Assembly (NCBI RefSeq): GCF_000332095.2
Contig: NZ_KI913949.1
Coordinates: 3,220,412 to 3,284,411, forward strand
DNA from: Leptolyngbya sp. PCC 6406
Lineage (GTDB): Bacteria; Cyanobacteriota; Cyanobacteriia; Phormidesmidales; Phormidesmidaceae
Length of the DNA: 64,000 nt
Direction: 5' to 3'
Part shown: positions 42,708 to 52,238 of the stretch, in pieces
Layout: the number at the start of each line of letters is the position of its first letter
How positions within the stretch are numbered: position 1 is the first letter of the stretch
Translations under genes and position numbers: made by a program
The notes under the pieces: model-generated
Databases searched by the model: none
What the model was told of the DNA's origin: nothing
The model's input: the letters and a program-made list of their open reading frames with translations, nothing else

Positions 42708-45700
42708 ATACCCTGAACCTGGAAACCGCCGTGACCGCAGCGCCCCCGCGTCCCCTGGCTGATCTGTTGACGGATCTGCGGCAGGCTGGGGTGCAGGTGT
42801 GGATGGAGGGCGATCGCCTCCGCTACAAAGCCCCCAAGGGAGCCCTGACCCCGGTGCTGATGGAGGAACTGCGCGATCGCAAATTAGACATCATTACCTT
42901 CCTCAAAACCGTAGCCGCCGAGACCGATCCGGTTCCCACTATTACCCAGGTCGATCGGCAGCAGCCCCTGCCCCTCTCCTTTACCCAAGAACGGTTTTGG
43001 TCCCTGGCCCAGCTCCATCCCCAGAGCCCCGGCTTCAACATGCCCATGGCCTATCGGTTTACAGGCCAGTTAGATCGGGCGGTATTGGAGCAGAGCTTGG
43101 CCAGAATCCTGCAACGCCATGAGATTCTGCGCACCACGTTTGTTACCGACGGTGAGCAGGTGTGCCAACGTATTGCCGCTCACTTGTCCCTGCCCTTGGA
43201 ATGGATCGACCTCACCCATGTCCCCCCGGAGGATCGGGAAGCCGTTGCTCAGGACCGCGCCAACCAATTGGCCAAGTTACCCTTCGACCTTGCCCAAGGT
43301 CCGTTGGTGCAGTTTCACCTGCTAGTGCTGGAGGCCGACAACCACATTATTTTGTGGAATTTCCACAGCATCATCTGCGACGGTACGTCTCTGGATCGCT
43401 TTTTCCAGGAGTTTGTGGCCCTCTACACCGCCTTTGCCCAGGGGCAACCAGACCCGTTGCCGCCCTTAACCATTCAATATGCCGACTTTGCCCATTGGCA
43501 GCGCCAGCAGCTACAGGGGGAAACCCTAGAACGGTTGCTGGACTATTGGCAGAGCCAGAGCCAAAAGCTGCCTGTGCTGCCCCTGCCCACCGATCGCCCC
43601 CGCCCACTGCAACCCTCTAATCAAGGCGATCGCTGTGCCCGTCTGTTGCCCAAGGCATTAAATGACGGGCTCAACAAAGTCAGCCAGGGGGCAGGTACAA
43701 CCTTGTTTATGACCCTGCTAGCGGCCTTCAAAGTGTTGCTCTATCGCTACAGCGGTCAAACGGACTTGGTGGTGAATGCTGCGATCGCCAATCGCCAACA
43801 GTCGGGGGTAGACACCATGTTGGGCTATCTCCGCAATACGTTGATTCTGCGCACGTCCCTAGAGGGCAGCCACCCTGAAGTCGTGCCCAGCTTCCGCGAC
43901 ATCCTAGAGCGGGTGCGCCAGGTTTCCCTCGCCGCCTACCAACATCAGGATTTGCCCTTCGAGCGTTTGGTGGAAGACCTGCGCCCGGATGGGGTGCGGG
44001 GGGGGGCTCCTTTGTTCCAAGCTGCCTTTGCCCTCAACCCCCCTTGGAAGGGGAATCAGGGCATCACCTCCCAATGTGAGCTACCTGGCGTTACCCTGGG
44101 TTCTCTCTTTGGCTATGTGTACATCGGCACGACCAGCTACGATCTGTCCCTCACCATGCGGGAGACCGACCAAGGGCTAAGGCTGGTCTTTGTCTACAAC
44201 ACCCACCTATTCGACCAGATCACGATTCAGCACTTAATTGATCAGTTTCAGGCGCTGCTGGAAGGCATTGTGGCGAATCCCGATCACCCCATCGATCGCC
44301 TACCCCTGATGTCCACCGCTACCCAGCAGCAAATGCTGGCAGACTGGCCGGAGGCGGTGGTGCTCGATACCCACCACCAGTTTCTACCCACGGGCATTCC
44401 AGGCCAGGTGTATTTAACGGAACAGGGGCGATCGCAGGGGATATTACCCGTCACAGCAGCATCGACCCTGACCTACCCAATCAGCCCCGATCAAAGCGCG
44501 ATCGCCCTCTACCCCACCGGGCAAACGGGTCGCCGCCATGGCAACGGTACCCTGATCCTCGATGCTGACCGCGTAGCTGAACAACCGCAGCGATCTGCTC
44601 CCGTCGCCCCTCGCGATGGGTTGGAACAACAACTGGTCGAACTATGGGAAGCCACCCTGGGAATTCATCCCATCGGCATCCGCGACAACTTTTTTGAGTT
44701 GGGGGGCTATTCCCTACTCGCCATCCGCTTGTTTGCCGATATTCAAAGCCGCTTTGACCAAGATCTCCCACCCAACCTGCTATTCCAAGCTCCCACCGTT
44801 GAGGCCCTAGCTCAGGTCCTGCGCCAAAAGGACTGGACCCCCACCTGGACCAGCCTGGTGCCAATTCAACCCCAGGGCACCCGTCCCCCCCTGTTTTTCC
44901 ATGGCGGTGCTGCCGATGCCCTGACCTGGGCCAACGTTGCCCGCCAGTTAGGGCACGACCAACCCTTCTACGCCCTAGAACGGCCTGACCTGAATGGTCC
45001 ACCCTTAGAGGATGATTCCGTAGAGGCGATCGCGGCCCTAGCCCTGGAAGACATTCGCCAGATACAACCCCACGGCCCCTATCATCTGGCGGGCCATTGT
45101 TTCGGCGGCATGGTAATGGTGGAAGTGGCCCAACGCCTCCGCGCCGAGGGGGAAACAGTTGCCCTGCTGACTTTAGTGGATGCCTATGCCCCTGAGGCGA
45201 TCGTCCCCCAACTCAAGCTACCTGCGCCCCTACTTCAGCTCTATTGCCAGTGTGACCGAGCCATTTTCTGGTTCAAAAAAACCTACCACTACTACCTTAG
45301 AGTCCAGGGCTGGGGGCAGTTTACTCAACAATGGCTGACCTTGTGGAAGCGTGCTCAGCAAAAGGCCCAGTTTGCGCGCCAAAAACAACAAGCCTACAGC
45401 CAATACCAAACCCAATCTCCAACTTCCTCCTCCAAAAGGGAAGCCGAACTACCTGATCTTCCCTATGAAGTTCGCTATGCTCTGGCGGAAGAAGCCTGTC
45501 GGAGCGCACGCCAAGCCTATGTCCCCCAGCCTTACCCTGATCCAGTCGTAATTCTGCGACCCAGTACAATATTAGAAAATTGGCGCTATGGCAGACTTCA
45601 GGGTTGGGACTCCGGACTTACTGGCCAGGTGACATTGAAGATCATTCCGGGCCTCACCGGCAATTTATTTAATCAAGCCGCTCTGCCCCACTTGGTCAAA

Positions 45701-45724
45701 GCCTTGTCAAGCTATCTCAGCTAA
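42704..45724 (+). CDS. NRPS terminal protein: docking-C-(A remnant)-PCP-thioesterase
   Basis: The 1006-residue product starts at a GTG with a TubC-type docking domain (about 15-68, LADLLTDLRQAGVQVWMEGD), then a condensation domain (about 80-515). Its catalytic motif reads HSIICDG, with Ser222 where the second His is normal. Only about 100 residues separate the C domain from the PCP (Ser in GGYSLLAIR), and they contain scraps of adenylation motifs (GIPGQVYL; ALYPTGQTGRRHGNGTL resembles LYRTGD..R..DG.L). A functional A domain is absent. The thioesterase (about 730-1000) has GHCFGG, so Cys799 replaces the usual Ser, and no clear GxH catalytic His is seen near the end (IIPGLTGNLFN). The protein ends the operon. 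Confidence 0.85.
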   Translation: MNTLNLETAVTAAPPRPLADLLTDLRQAGVQVWMEGDRLRYKAPKGALTPVLMEELRDRKLDIITFLKTVAAETDPVPTITQVDRQQPLPLSFTQERFWSLAQLHPQSPGFNMPMAYRFTGQLDRAVLEQSLARILQRHEILRTTFVTDGEQVCQRIAAHLSLPLEWIDLTHVPPEDREAVAQDRANQLAKLPFDLAQGPLVQFHLLVLEADNHIILWNFHSIICDGTSLDRFFQEFVALYTAFAQGQPDPLPPLTIQYADFAHWQRQQLQGETLERLLDYWQSQSQKLPVLPLPTDRPRPLQPSNQGDRCARLLPKALNDGLNKVSQGAGTTLFMTLLAAFKVLLYRYSGQTDLVVNAAIANRQQSGVDTMLGYLRNTLILRTSLEGSHPEVVPSFRDILERVRQVSLAAYQHQDLPFERLVEDLRPDGVRGGAPLFQAAFALNPPWKGNQGITSQCELPGVTLGSLFGYVYIGTTSYDLSLTMRETDQGLRLVFVYNTHLFDQITIQHLIDQFQALLEGIVANPDHPIDRLPLMSTATQQQMLADWPEAVVLDTHHQFLPTGIPGQVYLTEQGRSQGILPVTAASTLTYPISPDQSAIALYPTGQTGRRHGNGTLILDADRVAEQPQRSAPVAPRDGLEQQLVELWEATLGIHPIGIRDNFFELGGYSLLAIRLFADIQSRFDQDLPPNLLFQAPTVEALAQVLRQKDWTPTWTSLVPIQPQGTRPPLFFHGGAADALTWANVARQLGHDQPFYALERPDLNGPPLEDDSVEAIAALALEDIRQIQPHGPYHLAGHCFGGMVMVEVAQRLRAEGETVALLTLVDAYAPEAIVPQLKLPAPLLQLYCQCDRAIFWFKKTYHYYLRVQGWGQFTQQWLTLWKRAQQKAQFARQKQQAYSQYQTQSPTSSSKREAELPDLPYEVRYALAEEACRSARQAYVPQPYPDPVVILRPSTILENWRYGRLQGWDSGLTGQVTLKIIPGLTGNLFNQAALPHLVKALSSYLS

Positions 45725-45836
45725 AAAGCCTTTCGCCCCTACTCCTGAAATACATTTGTGTAGTCATTTCATCGGACTTGGTATAACTCGCATGAGTTTT
45801 CGTCCTACTTAGCACCTACCCTGTTTTTCTTAGAAA

Positions 45837-46985
45837 ATGGCACTCCAACCGGCCAATTTACCCGTCCCTGTCCAACCCTCGACAGCATCCTTGGAAATTG
45901 TACAGATTGTGCCCCGGCTCCCCCCCCATACCGATGGTGTGGGGGACTATGCCCTCCGGCTTAGTGAACAACTTTGGGCCGATCACCGCATTTACTCCCA
46001 TTTTCTGGTCTTTACCACAGGACTGGAATTTACTCCCTTAGAGAGCGGTTTCCCGATTCATAGTCTGGCAGAGCACAGTATCACCGCCTTGCTCTCCACC
46101 CTCCCCGTCTCCGCCCAGGGTATCATCCTGCACTACAGCAACTACCCCTATTTGAAAAGTCCCCTTGATCTACCCTTCTGGCTACCCAAAGCACTAGAGC
46201 AAGGAATTCACCAGCGACAAATTCCCTTGGTAGTCATGTTTCATGAACTCCCCACTCTCAAGATCAAAACCTTCAAGATAATCAATCCCCTGCAAATTCA
46301 CATATCACGGTGGTTAACGAAAATTGCCCACGGGGTCATTACCGATAGTGCCCAGTTCCAAGCCTATCTCTCGCGATGGACTCGCAACTCCATTCCCTGC
46401 ATCCCAGATTTCTCTACCGTTGGAGAACCCAGCATCATTCCACCCCTGAGCGATCGCCAGCGCCGTATTGTTATTTTCGGCGGTAATGATCGTGGTCGCG
46501 TCTACAAATATCATCTGCCGAAACTCCTGAGCATCTGTAAACACCTAGCTATTCAGGAAATTGTAGATATCGGCAGACCTCTCGCCTTAAATGCCCAAGA
46601 TTTTGGGGATATTCGCTTAATAGAAATGGGGTTTCAGCCTGCTGAAGTGGTGAGCCAGATGCTATTAACCGCGATCGCAGGCATGATTGACTACACTCGC
46701 TTTCCCGGCGACCTCGGGAAATCCACAGTCTTTGCTGCCTTCACAGCCCATGGTGTTTTGCCTATTTCTACGGTCTACAATCCTTCGGAAGGCGACGGCT
46801 TACATCTCAACCAACACTACCTTACCCCCGAAACCCTACGGGCATCGATGAGCCCAGAACAACTTCAAGGGATTGCTACCACAGCCCACACCTGGTACGA
46901 GAGCCACAGCCTCCGAGAAAATGCCAAGGTATTTGCACAACAATTCACCCTACAACCCAGCCCCCAATCTCCTCAGTCTGCGTAG
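45837..46985 (+). CDS. Glycosyltransferase-like protein (GT-B/GT4-like)
   Basis: The 382-residue product begins with a GT-B-type N-terminal strand and loop (IVQIVPRLPPHTDGVGDYAL) and has MFHELPTLK and HGVITDSAQF segments typical of the N-terminal acceptor domain. A middle RRIVIFGGNDRGRV strand starts the donor-binding domain, and FPGDLGKSTVFAAFTAHG lies where the donor phosphates would bind. Conservation is weak compared with the main GT4 families. It follows the NRPS operon by 112 bases on the same strand, so it might glycosylate the product, or belong to an envelope polysaccharide pathway with the downstream aminotransferase. Confidence 0.65.
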   Translation: MALQPANLPVPVQPSTASLEIVQIVPRLPPHTDGVGDYALRLSEQLWADHRIYSHFLVFTTGLEFTPLESGFPIHSLAEHSITALLSTLPVSAQGIILHYSNYPYLKSPLDLPFWLPKALEQGIHQRQIPLVVMFHELPTLKIKTFKIINPLQIHISRWLTKIAHGVITDSAQFQAYLSRWTRNSIPCIPDFSTVGEPSIIPPLSDRQRRIVIFGGNDRGRVYKYHLPKLLSICKHLAIQEIVDIGRPLALNAQDFGDIRLIEMGFQPAEVVSQMLLTAIAGMIDYTRFPGDLGKSTVFAAFTAHGVLPISTVYNPSEGDGLHLNQHYLTPETLRASMSPEQLQGIATTAHTWYESHSLRENAKVFAQQFTLQPSPQSPQSA

Positions 46986-47428
46986 AATCATGTCTTTGTC
47001 ATAGCCATTCTTCTGAGGGCGCGCCGTCCCCCCATTACTTTGCTTTGCCAGTAAGGCTGCCACTACTCCGTAGCGCGGGCTTCTGGCGGCTGAGATAGCC
47101 GAAATCCAGCCTACTGTGACGGGGATGCTTGCGCAACGAAATCTTTCTCAATATCCATTCCATCAAATATATTGATTGCGTAAATACCCTAACCTTTTTC
47201 CGTAAAGCTGGTATCTATTCATTGACCGACTTGTCGGAAAACACTTAGGCTTGCTTTTACGGGTTTAGGCGTAGTGCGGGCATCTTGCCTGCGAGCGAGG
47301 AACTCGCACCCTCGTACTACAACCGTCTAGGAGCGAATTTCGCCACCGACTTAACAACTCTGAGTTGAATGGCAATTGCCAAAAATTCTCTAGCTTGATC
47401 AACCTTAACTTGAATCTCCCTTGATCCT
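46986..47428. other. Intergenic region with palindromic repeat
   Basis: This 443-bp gap contains GTAGTGCGGGCATCTTGCCT, then a short GAGCGAGGAACTCGC hairpin and CCTCGTACTAC (about 47270-47320), together a dispersed palindromic repeat type common in cyanobacteria. An AT-rich stretch before the aminotransferase gene probably holds its promoter. No gene is supported. Confidence 0.45.
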
Positions 47429-48613
47429 ATGAACAAAAGCATCCCTATTTCACAACCCTCAATTACAAAACTTGAAGTGGACTATGTGACCGATGCGGTT
47501 ACCTCAGGTTGGGTGTCCTCCCAGGGTAAATATATTCAGGAATTTGAGGAGACATTTGCCCAGTATTGTGGCGTTAGGTATGCCCTTTCTACCTCTAGCG
47601 GCACCACCGCCTTACATCTGGCATTGCTCAGTTATGGTATCGGTGCAGGCGATGAAGTTATTGTTCCAGATCTAACCTTTGTCGCAACGGCCAATGCTGT
47701 TTCCTATGTTGGTGCCAAGGCGATTTGTGTGGATATTGATCGGGACACACTCTGCATCGATCCCTATCATGTGGAGCGGGCCATTACACCGAATACTAGG
47801 GCGATTATTGCCGTGCATATGTATGGCCATCCTGCGGATATGGATGCCCTGATGGCAATCGCAGACGAATATGACCTTATCTTGATTGAGGACGCTGCGG
47901 AAGCCCATGGCGCTAAGTACAAGGGTCGCCGTACTGGATCTTTAGGACACTGCGGGGCGTTCAGTTTCTATGGCAATAAGTTAATGACCTGTGGTGAAGG
48001 CGGAATGCTGACGATCAATGACAAAGCAGTTTATCAGCGAGCTCAGCATCTTAGGGATCATGCTATGAGCCCGAGTAAGCGTTATTGGCATGATCAGGTG
48101 GGCTATAACTATCGCATCACTAATCTTCAGGCTGCTTTGGGGTTAGCCCAATTGCAACGGATTGATCATTTGCTGGCCAGAAAGCGGGCCATTTTTGAAC
48201 GCTATCGTTACCACTTATCACAACTTTCTTGCATCCGACTTAATTTTACGGATGAGAATATAGAAAATTCCTACTGGATGGTCACGATAGAGCTGCTTGG
48301 GTATACCGAGCAGAAAAGAGAGCAATTTATGGCATTCTTGAAGGATAAAGGCATCGATAATCGGCCATTCTTCTACCCGATGTCAGATATGCCGATGTAT
48401 GCCGATGGACAAACCCATACGCCCATAGCCCATGAAGTGGCCGCACAGGGGGTGAATCTGCCGTCTTACTTCGACATGTTAGATGAGGACATTGACTATA
48501 TCTGTGAGGTTATTGTCAGATATCTGGGGCGCTCCTTGAGACAACTCACGACGGTTTCTCGCACTGAGCCCAGGGTTGAGAAAACAGTGTCCTCCTTGTC
48601 TCTAGCCAGTTAA
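47429..48613 (+). CDS. DegT/DnrJ/EryC1-family sugar aminotransferase
   Basis: The 394-residue PLP enzyme transfers an amino group to a keto sugar nucleotide; the closest named type by motif is the perosamine synthase (RfbE/Per) group. Visible landmarks are SGWVSSQGKYIQEFE, then SSGTTALHLALL, DLTFVATANAV and IEDAAEAHG with the PLP-contacting Asp. The catalytic Lys follows in SFYGNKLMTCGEGG, and GYNYRITNLQAALG completes the active site. It probably supplies an amino sugar for a polysaccharide or for glycosylation by the neighbouring transferases. No sugar dehydratase or nucleotidyltransferase is in the window, so the exact sugar is unknown. Confidence 0.85.
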   Translation: MNKSIPISQPSITKLEVDYVTDAVTSGWVSSQGKYIQEFEETFAQYCGVRYALSTSSGTTALHLALLSYGIGAGDEVIVPDLTFVATANAVSYVGAKAICVDIDRDTLCIDPYHVERAITPNTRAIIAVHMYGHPADMDALMAIADEYDLILIEDAAEAHGAKYKGRRTGSLGHCGAFSFYGNKLMTCGEGGMLTINDKAVYQRAQHLRDHAMSPSKRYWHDQVGYNYRITNLQAALGLAQLQRIDHLLARKRAIFERYRYHLSQLSCIRLNFTDENIENSYWMVTIELLGYTEQKREQFMAFLKDKGIDNRPFFYPMSDMPMYADGQTHTPIAHEVAAQGVNLPSYFDMLDEDIDYICEVIVRYLGRSLRQLTTVSRTEPRVEKTVSSLSLAS

Positions 48614-48682
48614 GTAGCCCGTGTTAAAAATATCGAGGTGTATTTAGGCTTGCAACTTGTATCTTGACAGGTAGGGGGTGTT

Positions 48683-48908
48683 ATGGGGATGCGGCTGCGA
48701 GTCTTGCTGACGGCAGAGGAAGATCGCACTTTACGAGACACTGCAATGAGCAACGACCGTCGCTCAGAGAGCTAAAGACCGCGCCCAGGTGGTGCGGATG
48801 AATGCGCGAGGCGATTACGTTGAGACGATAGCGGCCTTTTTTGACTGGTCTGTGGAGACCGTGCGCAAAACATTACAACGCTGGCAGACAGGTGGGTTAG
48901 GCGGTTAG
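48683..48908 (+). pseudogene. IS630-family transposase remnant, frameshifted
   Basis: From the ATG at 48683 the frame reads LRVLLTAEEDRTLRDT and stops; shifting frame continues with KDRAQVVRMNARGDYVETIA and then FFDWSVETVRKTLQRW before a stop. This is the N-terminal DNA-binding region of IS630-type transposases. The catalytic DDE part is absent, so only a dead 5' fragment remains. The rest of the gap (48614-49010) shows no other gene. Confidence 0.75.
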
Positions 48909-49010
48909 AGCATTTAATTATGTTCACCTACTTACCTTTGGTGAGGCTGATAGCGCTCTGTCAACCGCTTCAGCGTGGAGATGTGACTGGCGGAAAAGCG
49001 GTCTTCAGCA

Positions 49011-49421
49011 TCAAGCCGGGAAAATGTAAATGATTTGCCCCGCATCCCCCACCTCAAAGTCAGCGCCAAATTCCCGCGATCGCGCATCCAAAAATTCCTT
49101 GGCCTCCTCCCCCGATACCCCAGCGGCCCGAGACCATTGCAGCACCGTAATCCGATAGTTCTGGGCTTCGAGCAGCTCAAAGAACTGTCGCCGCAGCGGG
49201 TCTTCCTCTGCCTTGGCAGCTTGGGATTGAATCCGATTGGCCACCACCAGCAATGTAATACCCAGGAGGGCGGGAGGCACCCCCAACAAAGCGCCGCCCC
49301 AGGCCGCGCTTTGTTCCTCTTCACTGGGGTTGCTCTGGAAGAAAATAGCAACCATCAGAATTAGGAATGGTACCGCAATCAGTAGACACCCCCCACCCAA
49401 AACCCGCAGTAGGATTTTCAT
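49011..49421 (-). CDS. Hypothetical two-helix membrane protein
   Basis: The 136-residue product has two hydrophobic helices (about residues 6-28 and 42-62) joined by a short acidic loop (SNPSEEEQ). A cytoplasmic C-terminal domain of about 70 residues follows with a helix-turn-helix-like pattern (QWSRAAGVSGEEAKEFLDAR). No family is recognised. The gene sits downstream of the HerA-like gene on the same strand with an 88-base gap, so co-transcription is possible. Confidence 0.6.
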   Translation of the reverse strand: MKILLRVLGGGCLLIAVPFLILMVAIFFQSNPSEEEQSAAWGGALLGVPPALLGITLLVVANRIQSQAAKAEEDPLRRQFFELLEAQNYRITVLQWSRAAGVSGEEAKEFLDARSREFGADFEVGDAGQIIYIFPA

Positions 49422-49509
49422 TTCCCTAGTCCCCTATATAGCGTTGTCGTTGTGTCGGGTGAGCACCGCCCACCATTGGGAAAGATGTGTTCCAGAAATC
49501 ACCTAACGG

Positions 49510-51180
49510 CTACTCAATACTAATGCCACCGATGGTTTGGGCGGGGCGGGGCGGCGCTTGGGGGGCTTGGTCGATCTGGCGGCTGCGCTGGTGGTGGGCT
49601 TGGAAATACTGTTGCCAATCCTCAGGGGCATTGAGGGTTTCGCCACCGTGCTGGGTGAGGCGCTGGCGCACCTGACAGAGCACTGGGGTATTCACACAGG
49701 CTCCAGAAATAATCACTTGGCCCTTAGTCAGGGCAGGGAGTTCCTTGAGCAGATCTCGCCCCGCCGCCTCCACGCCGTACTTGAGGCTTTCCTGATCCAC
49801 CGGATTCACAATCCGCATCAAGAACTGACTCATGCATTGGGACAGCACATCGGAGTCCAACTTGCCGGGGCGCTGGGTAATGAGCCCCACCCCCATGCCA
49901 AACTTGCGCCCCTCACTGAGAATAGTTCGCAGGATCTGCTTGCAGCGCGAGGGTTCGTGGCCGGGGGCAAAGCGGTGGGCTTCTTCGATCAGGATGAACA
50001 CCGGATAGGGCAAGTAGGTTTCATCCCCCGCCGCCACCTTCTCCTTCACCGTATTGAGGCGGGCATGGTAGCTCTGGCGCAACACCGCCGCACAGATCAC
50101 CTGTTGCTCTTCCTGGCTGATTTCGCTCATTTGCAACACCGTCACCCGTCCCGGCTCAAACAAATCCTTGGGGGCCAAGTGCTCCATGGGATGGAAATAG
50201 TCAGAGCGGGCCAATTTGTCCAGTTTCCATTCAATCGCTGGAGCAGAAGATCCCACCTTCTCGTTGCCCTCGTCGTCGCTGCTCGTGTCCGCCTCATAGA
50301 CCGCCCGAATCAGATCATTCACATCCCAGCGGTAGTCCCCCTTGCGGTGGCGCTTGAGAATGGCAAAGCCCTTGTTCAAGATGGCCTGTTGGCGATCGCT
50401 CATTTCCGGCAACAGGGAGACCAGGTCGTAATATTCCAGGGAGGACAGGCGAATACGAATGGCGTCAGGGGCCAGAATCTTCACCTGGGGTGCGTAGCCA
50501 TCCTCGGCGGTAAAGGCCGGGTGGCCCCGCAACTCCCCCAGGGTGCCGTATTCCCCGTGGGGATCAAAGATCAGCACCGCCGCCCGGTTGTAGGGGCGCA
50601 TCAGCTCTTCAATCAGCACCCCTGCTGTGTAGGATTTGCCGGAACCCGTTCCCGCCAAAATCGCCATGTGGGTACTCACCAGTTCCTTCACGTCTAGGGC
50701 TATGGGGACGGCGTTGCCGGGACGCAGCAGCAGCGACCCCACCTGGGCGGAGCCGATATCTCCGGGCTGTTTTTTGTTGATGACCCGCCGCAGGGTGTCG
50801 TCATCAACCTGGTAAACCTTGGCTCCGGGGTCGGGGGTGATGCGGGGGTTAATGAACCCCAGAGCGGGGTGGAAGTGGCCAATGACGGAGACGGCCACCT
50901 CATAAATTTCGGGATCGGGATAGGCAAAGCCGATGAGATCTGCGATCGCATCGGGACTGATGGCAGTATCGGCAAAGAGGCGATCGGGCAGGTGGTCAAT
51001 GAGGCGACGGTCGGCAATTTTGCCCAGGATGATCAGGGTTTGCTCCCCCTGTTGGGCATCGTAGGCGACAAACTCCCCAATCTTCACCTGGCGGTTGTCG
51101 GCGGTAATAAATAAATAGTCGTTAGCGGTTTCCCCCGGCCCCTTGACCGTGCCTACCACCATGCGCCTCTGGGTTGCCAT
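49510..51180 (-). CDS. HerA-like hexameric ATPase (DUF87)
   Basis: The 556-residue product is a HerA/FtsK-superfamily ATPase. An N-terminal HAS-barrel-like beta region (GTVKGPGETANDYLFITAD) precedes the P-loop GTGSGKSYTAGVL, then IFDPHGEYG. Walker B is VFILIEEAHRFAP, with RKFGMGVGLITQRP and an arginine-finger region after it. HerA usually works with the NurA nuclease in DNA end processing, and HerA-type ATPases also occur in phage defence (for example with SIR2). No NurA or SIR2 gene is adjacent, so its role here is open. ATG 51180 matches the conserved start; an earlier in-frame ATG is at 51210. Confidence 0.85.
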   Translation of the reverse strand: MATQRRMVVGTVKGPGETANDYLFITADNRQVKIGEFVAYDAQQGEQTLIILGKIADRRLIDHLPDRLFADTAISPDAIADLIGFAYPDPEIYEVAVSVIGHFHPALGFINPRITPDPGAKVYQVDDDTLRRVINKKQPGDIGSAQVGSLLLRPGNAVPIALDVKELVSTHMAILAGTGSGKSYTAGVLIEELMRPYNRAAVLIFDPHGEYGTLGELRGHPAFTAEDGYAPQVKILAPDAIRIRLSSLEYYDLVSLLPEMSDRQQAILNKGFAILKRHRKGDYRWDVNDLIRAVYEADTSSDDEGNEKVGSSAPAIEWKLDKLARSDYFHPMEHLAPKDLFEPGRVTVLQMSEISQEEQQVICAAVLRQSYHARLNTVKEKVAAGDETYLPYPVFILIEEAHRFAPGHEPSRCKQILRTILSEGRKFGMGVGLITQRPGKLDSDVLSQCMSQFLMRIVNPVDQESLKYGVEAAGRDLLKELPALTKGQVIISGACVNTPVLCQVRQRLTQHGGETLNAPEDWQQYFQAHHQRSRQIDQAPQAPPRPAQTIGGISIE

Positions 51181-51210
51181 AGTTCGTTGAAAGTGCCCTA
51201 CTGCAATCAC

Positions 51211-51709
51211 CTATGCCCTCTGGGCAGGCTTCGTTAACGACATGCTCAGGACAGGCAAGGAATTGCCCCTACGGATGCAATCTTAGGTCACCCGCCCCCA
51301 ACACCCCAATATCGGTCACCCAGAAACTGGGCAGGGCGGGTTTTGATAGTCCAGTCCTGAACAGCCCGCCAAATCCGAGCCAAACCCGCCCCTACCGTTC
51401 ACACCCGTCACCCCCTGCATTGGGCGCGGAAACCGCGCCCCTACCCCAATACCCGTCACCCCTGCATTGGGCGCGGAAACCGCGCCCCTACGGGAAATTC
51501 AACTCAAAATTCAAAACTCAAAATTCCCATCACCCCTAAGCCCTTCGGGCAGGCTAACTCCCAGGGAGTGGCTTCGCCAACCCACCCCATCACCCCAATA
51601 CCCCATCACCCCAATACCCCATCACCCCCTGCCCATGAAAATACTTTACAAAGGGGCACTCTGTTCCTGAGCATAGAGAACGGTATGCGCACGTTAGGAG
51701 CAGATATCT
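51211..51709. repeat. Intergenic minisatellite and palindrome cluster
   Basis: Two palindromes GGGCGCGG-AAA-CCGCGCCC (51422-51440 and 51469-51487) sit in a 47-bp tandem unit. They are followed by AATTCAAAA-type short repeats (about 51500-51525) and a run of a 16-bp unit CCCCATCACCCCAATA (about 51584-51640). The whole gap of about 500 bp is built of repeats and holds no gene. The ndk ribosome binding site lies near its right end. Confidence 0.75.
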
Positions 51710-52159
51710 GTGGAACGCACCTTTATCATGATCAAGCCCGATGGGGTTCAGCGCGGGCTAGTGGGGGACGTGATCCGTCGCTTTGAGGTTAAGGGCTTTA
51801 CCCTGGTGGGGCTGAAGCTATTGGCGGTCTCGCGGGAATTGGCGGAGCAGCACTACGATGTCCACCGGGATAAGCCCTTCTTTGGCGGTTTGGTGGAGTT
51901 CATCACCTCTAGCCCGGTAGTAGCGATGGTGTGGCAGGGGGATGGCGTCGTGGCTTCGGCCCGGAAGCTGATCGGCGCGACTAATCCCCTCAGTGCCGAA
52001 CCCGGTACGATTCGGGGCGACTTCGGCGTCACCATTGGTCGTAACCTAATCCATGGCTCCGATGCAGTGGAGACGGCCCAGCGGGAGATTGCCCTCTGGT
52101 TCCAGGAAGGGGAATTAGCGGCTTGGGAGCCCGCGATTCATGGCTGGCTCTACGAGTAG
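51710..52159 (+). CDS. ndk: Nucleoside diphosphate kinase
   Basis: Ndk equilibrates nucleoside di- and triphosphates by a phospho-histidine intermediate. The 149-residue product is full length for the family. Visible motifs are [34 protein letters not shown] and [16 protein letters not shown], the last containing the catalytic His. Translation starts at a GTG (51710), as the conserved N-terminus [10 protein letters not shown] shows; no ATG precedes it in frame at a suitable place. Confidence 0.97.
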   Translation: MERTFIMIKPDGVQRGLVGDVIRRFEVKGFTLVGLKLLAVSRELAEQHYDVHRDKPFFGGLVEFITSSPVVAMVWQGDGVVASARKLIGATNPLSAEPGTIRGDFGVTIGRNLIHGSDAVETAQREIALWFQEGELAAWEPAIHGWLYE

Positions 52160-52238
52160 CTCCTACTGAGTAGCTCCTACTGAGACGACTGAGGGGCGGG
52201 GGCGGAGCGGGGAGGGATACTCTGATGAGGGGGGGGTA

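Noticed and set aside
49537..50697. A 386-codon plus-strand frame
   Set aside because: It is the antisense shadow of the HerA-like ATPase, rich in His and Arg, without family motifs.
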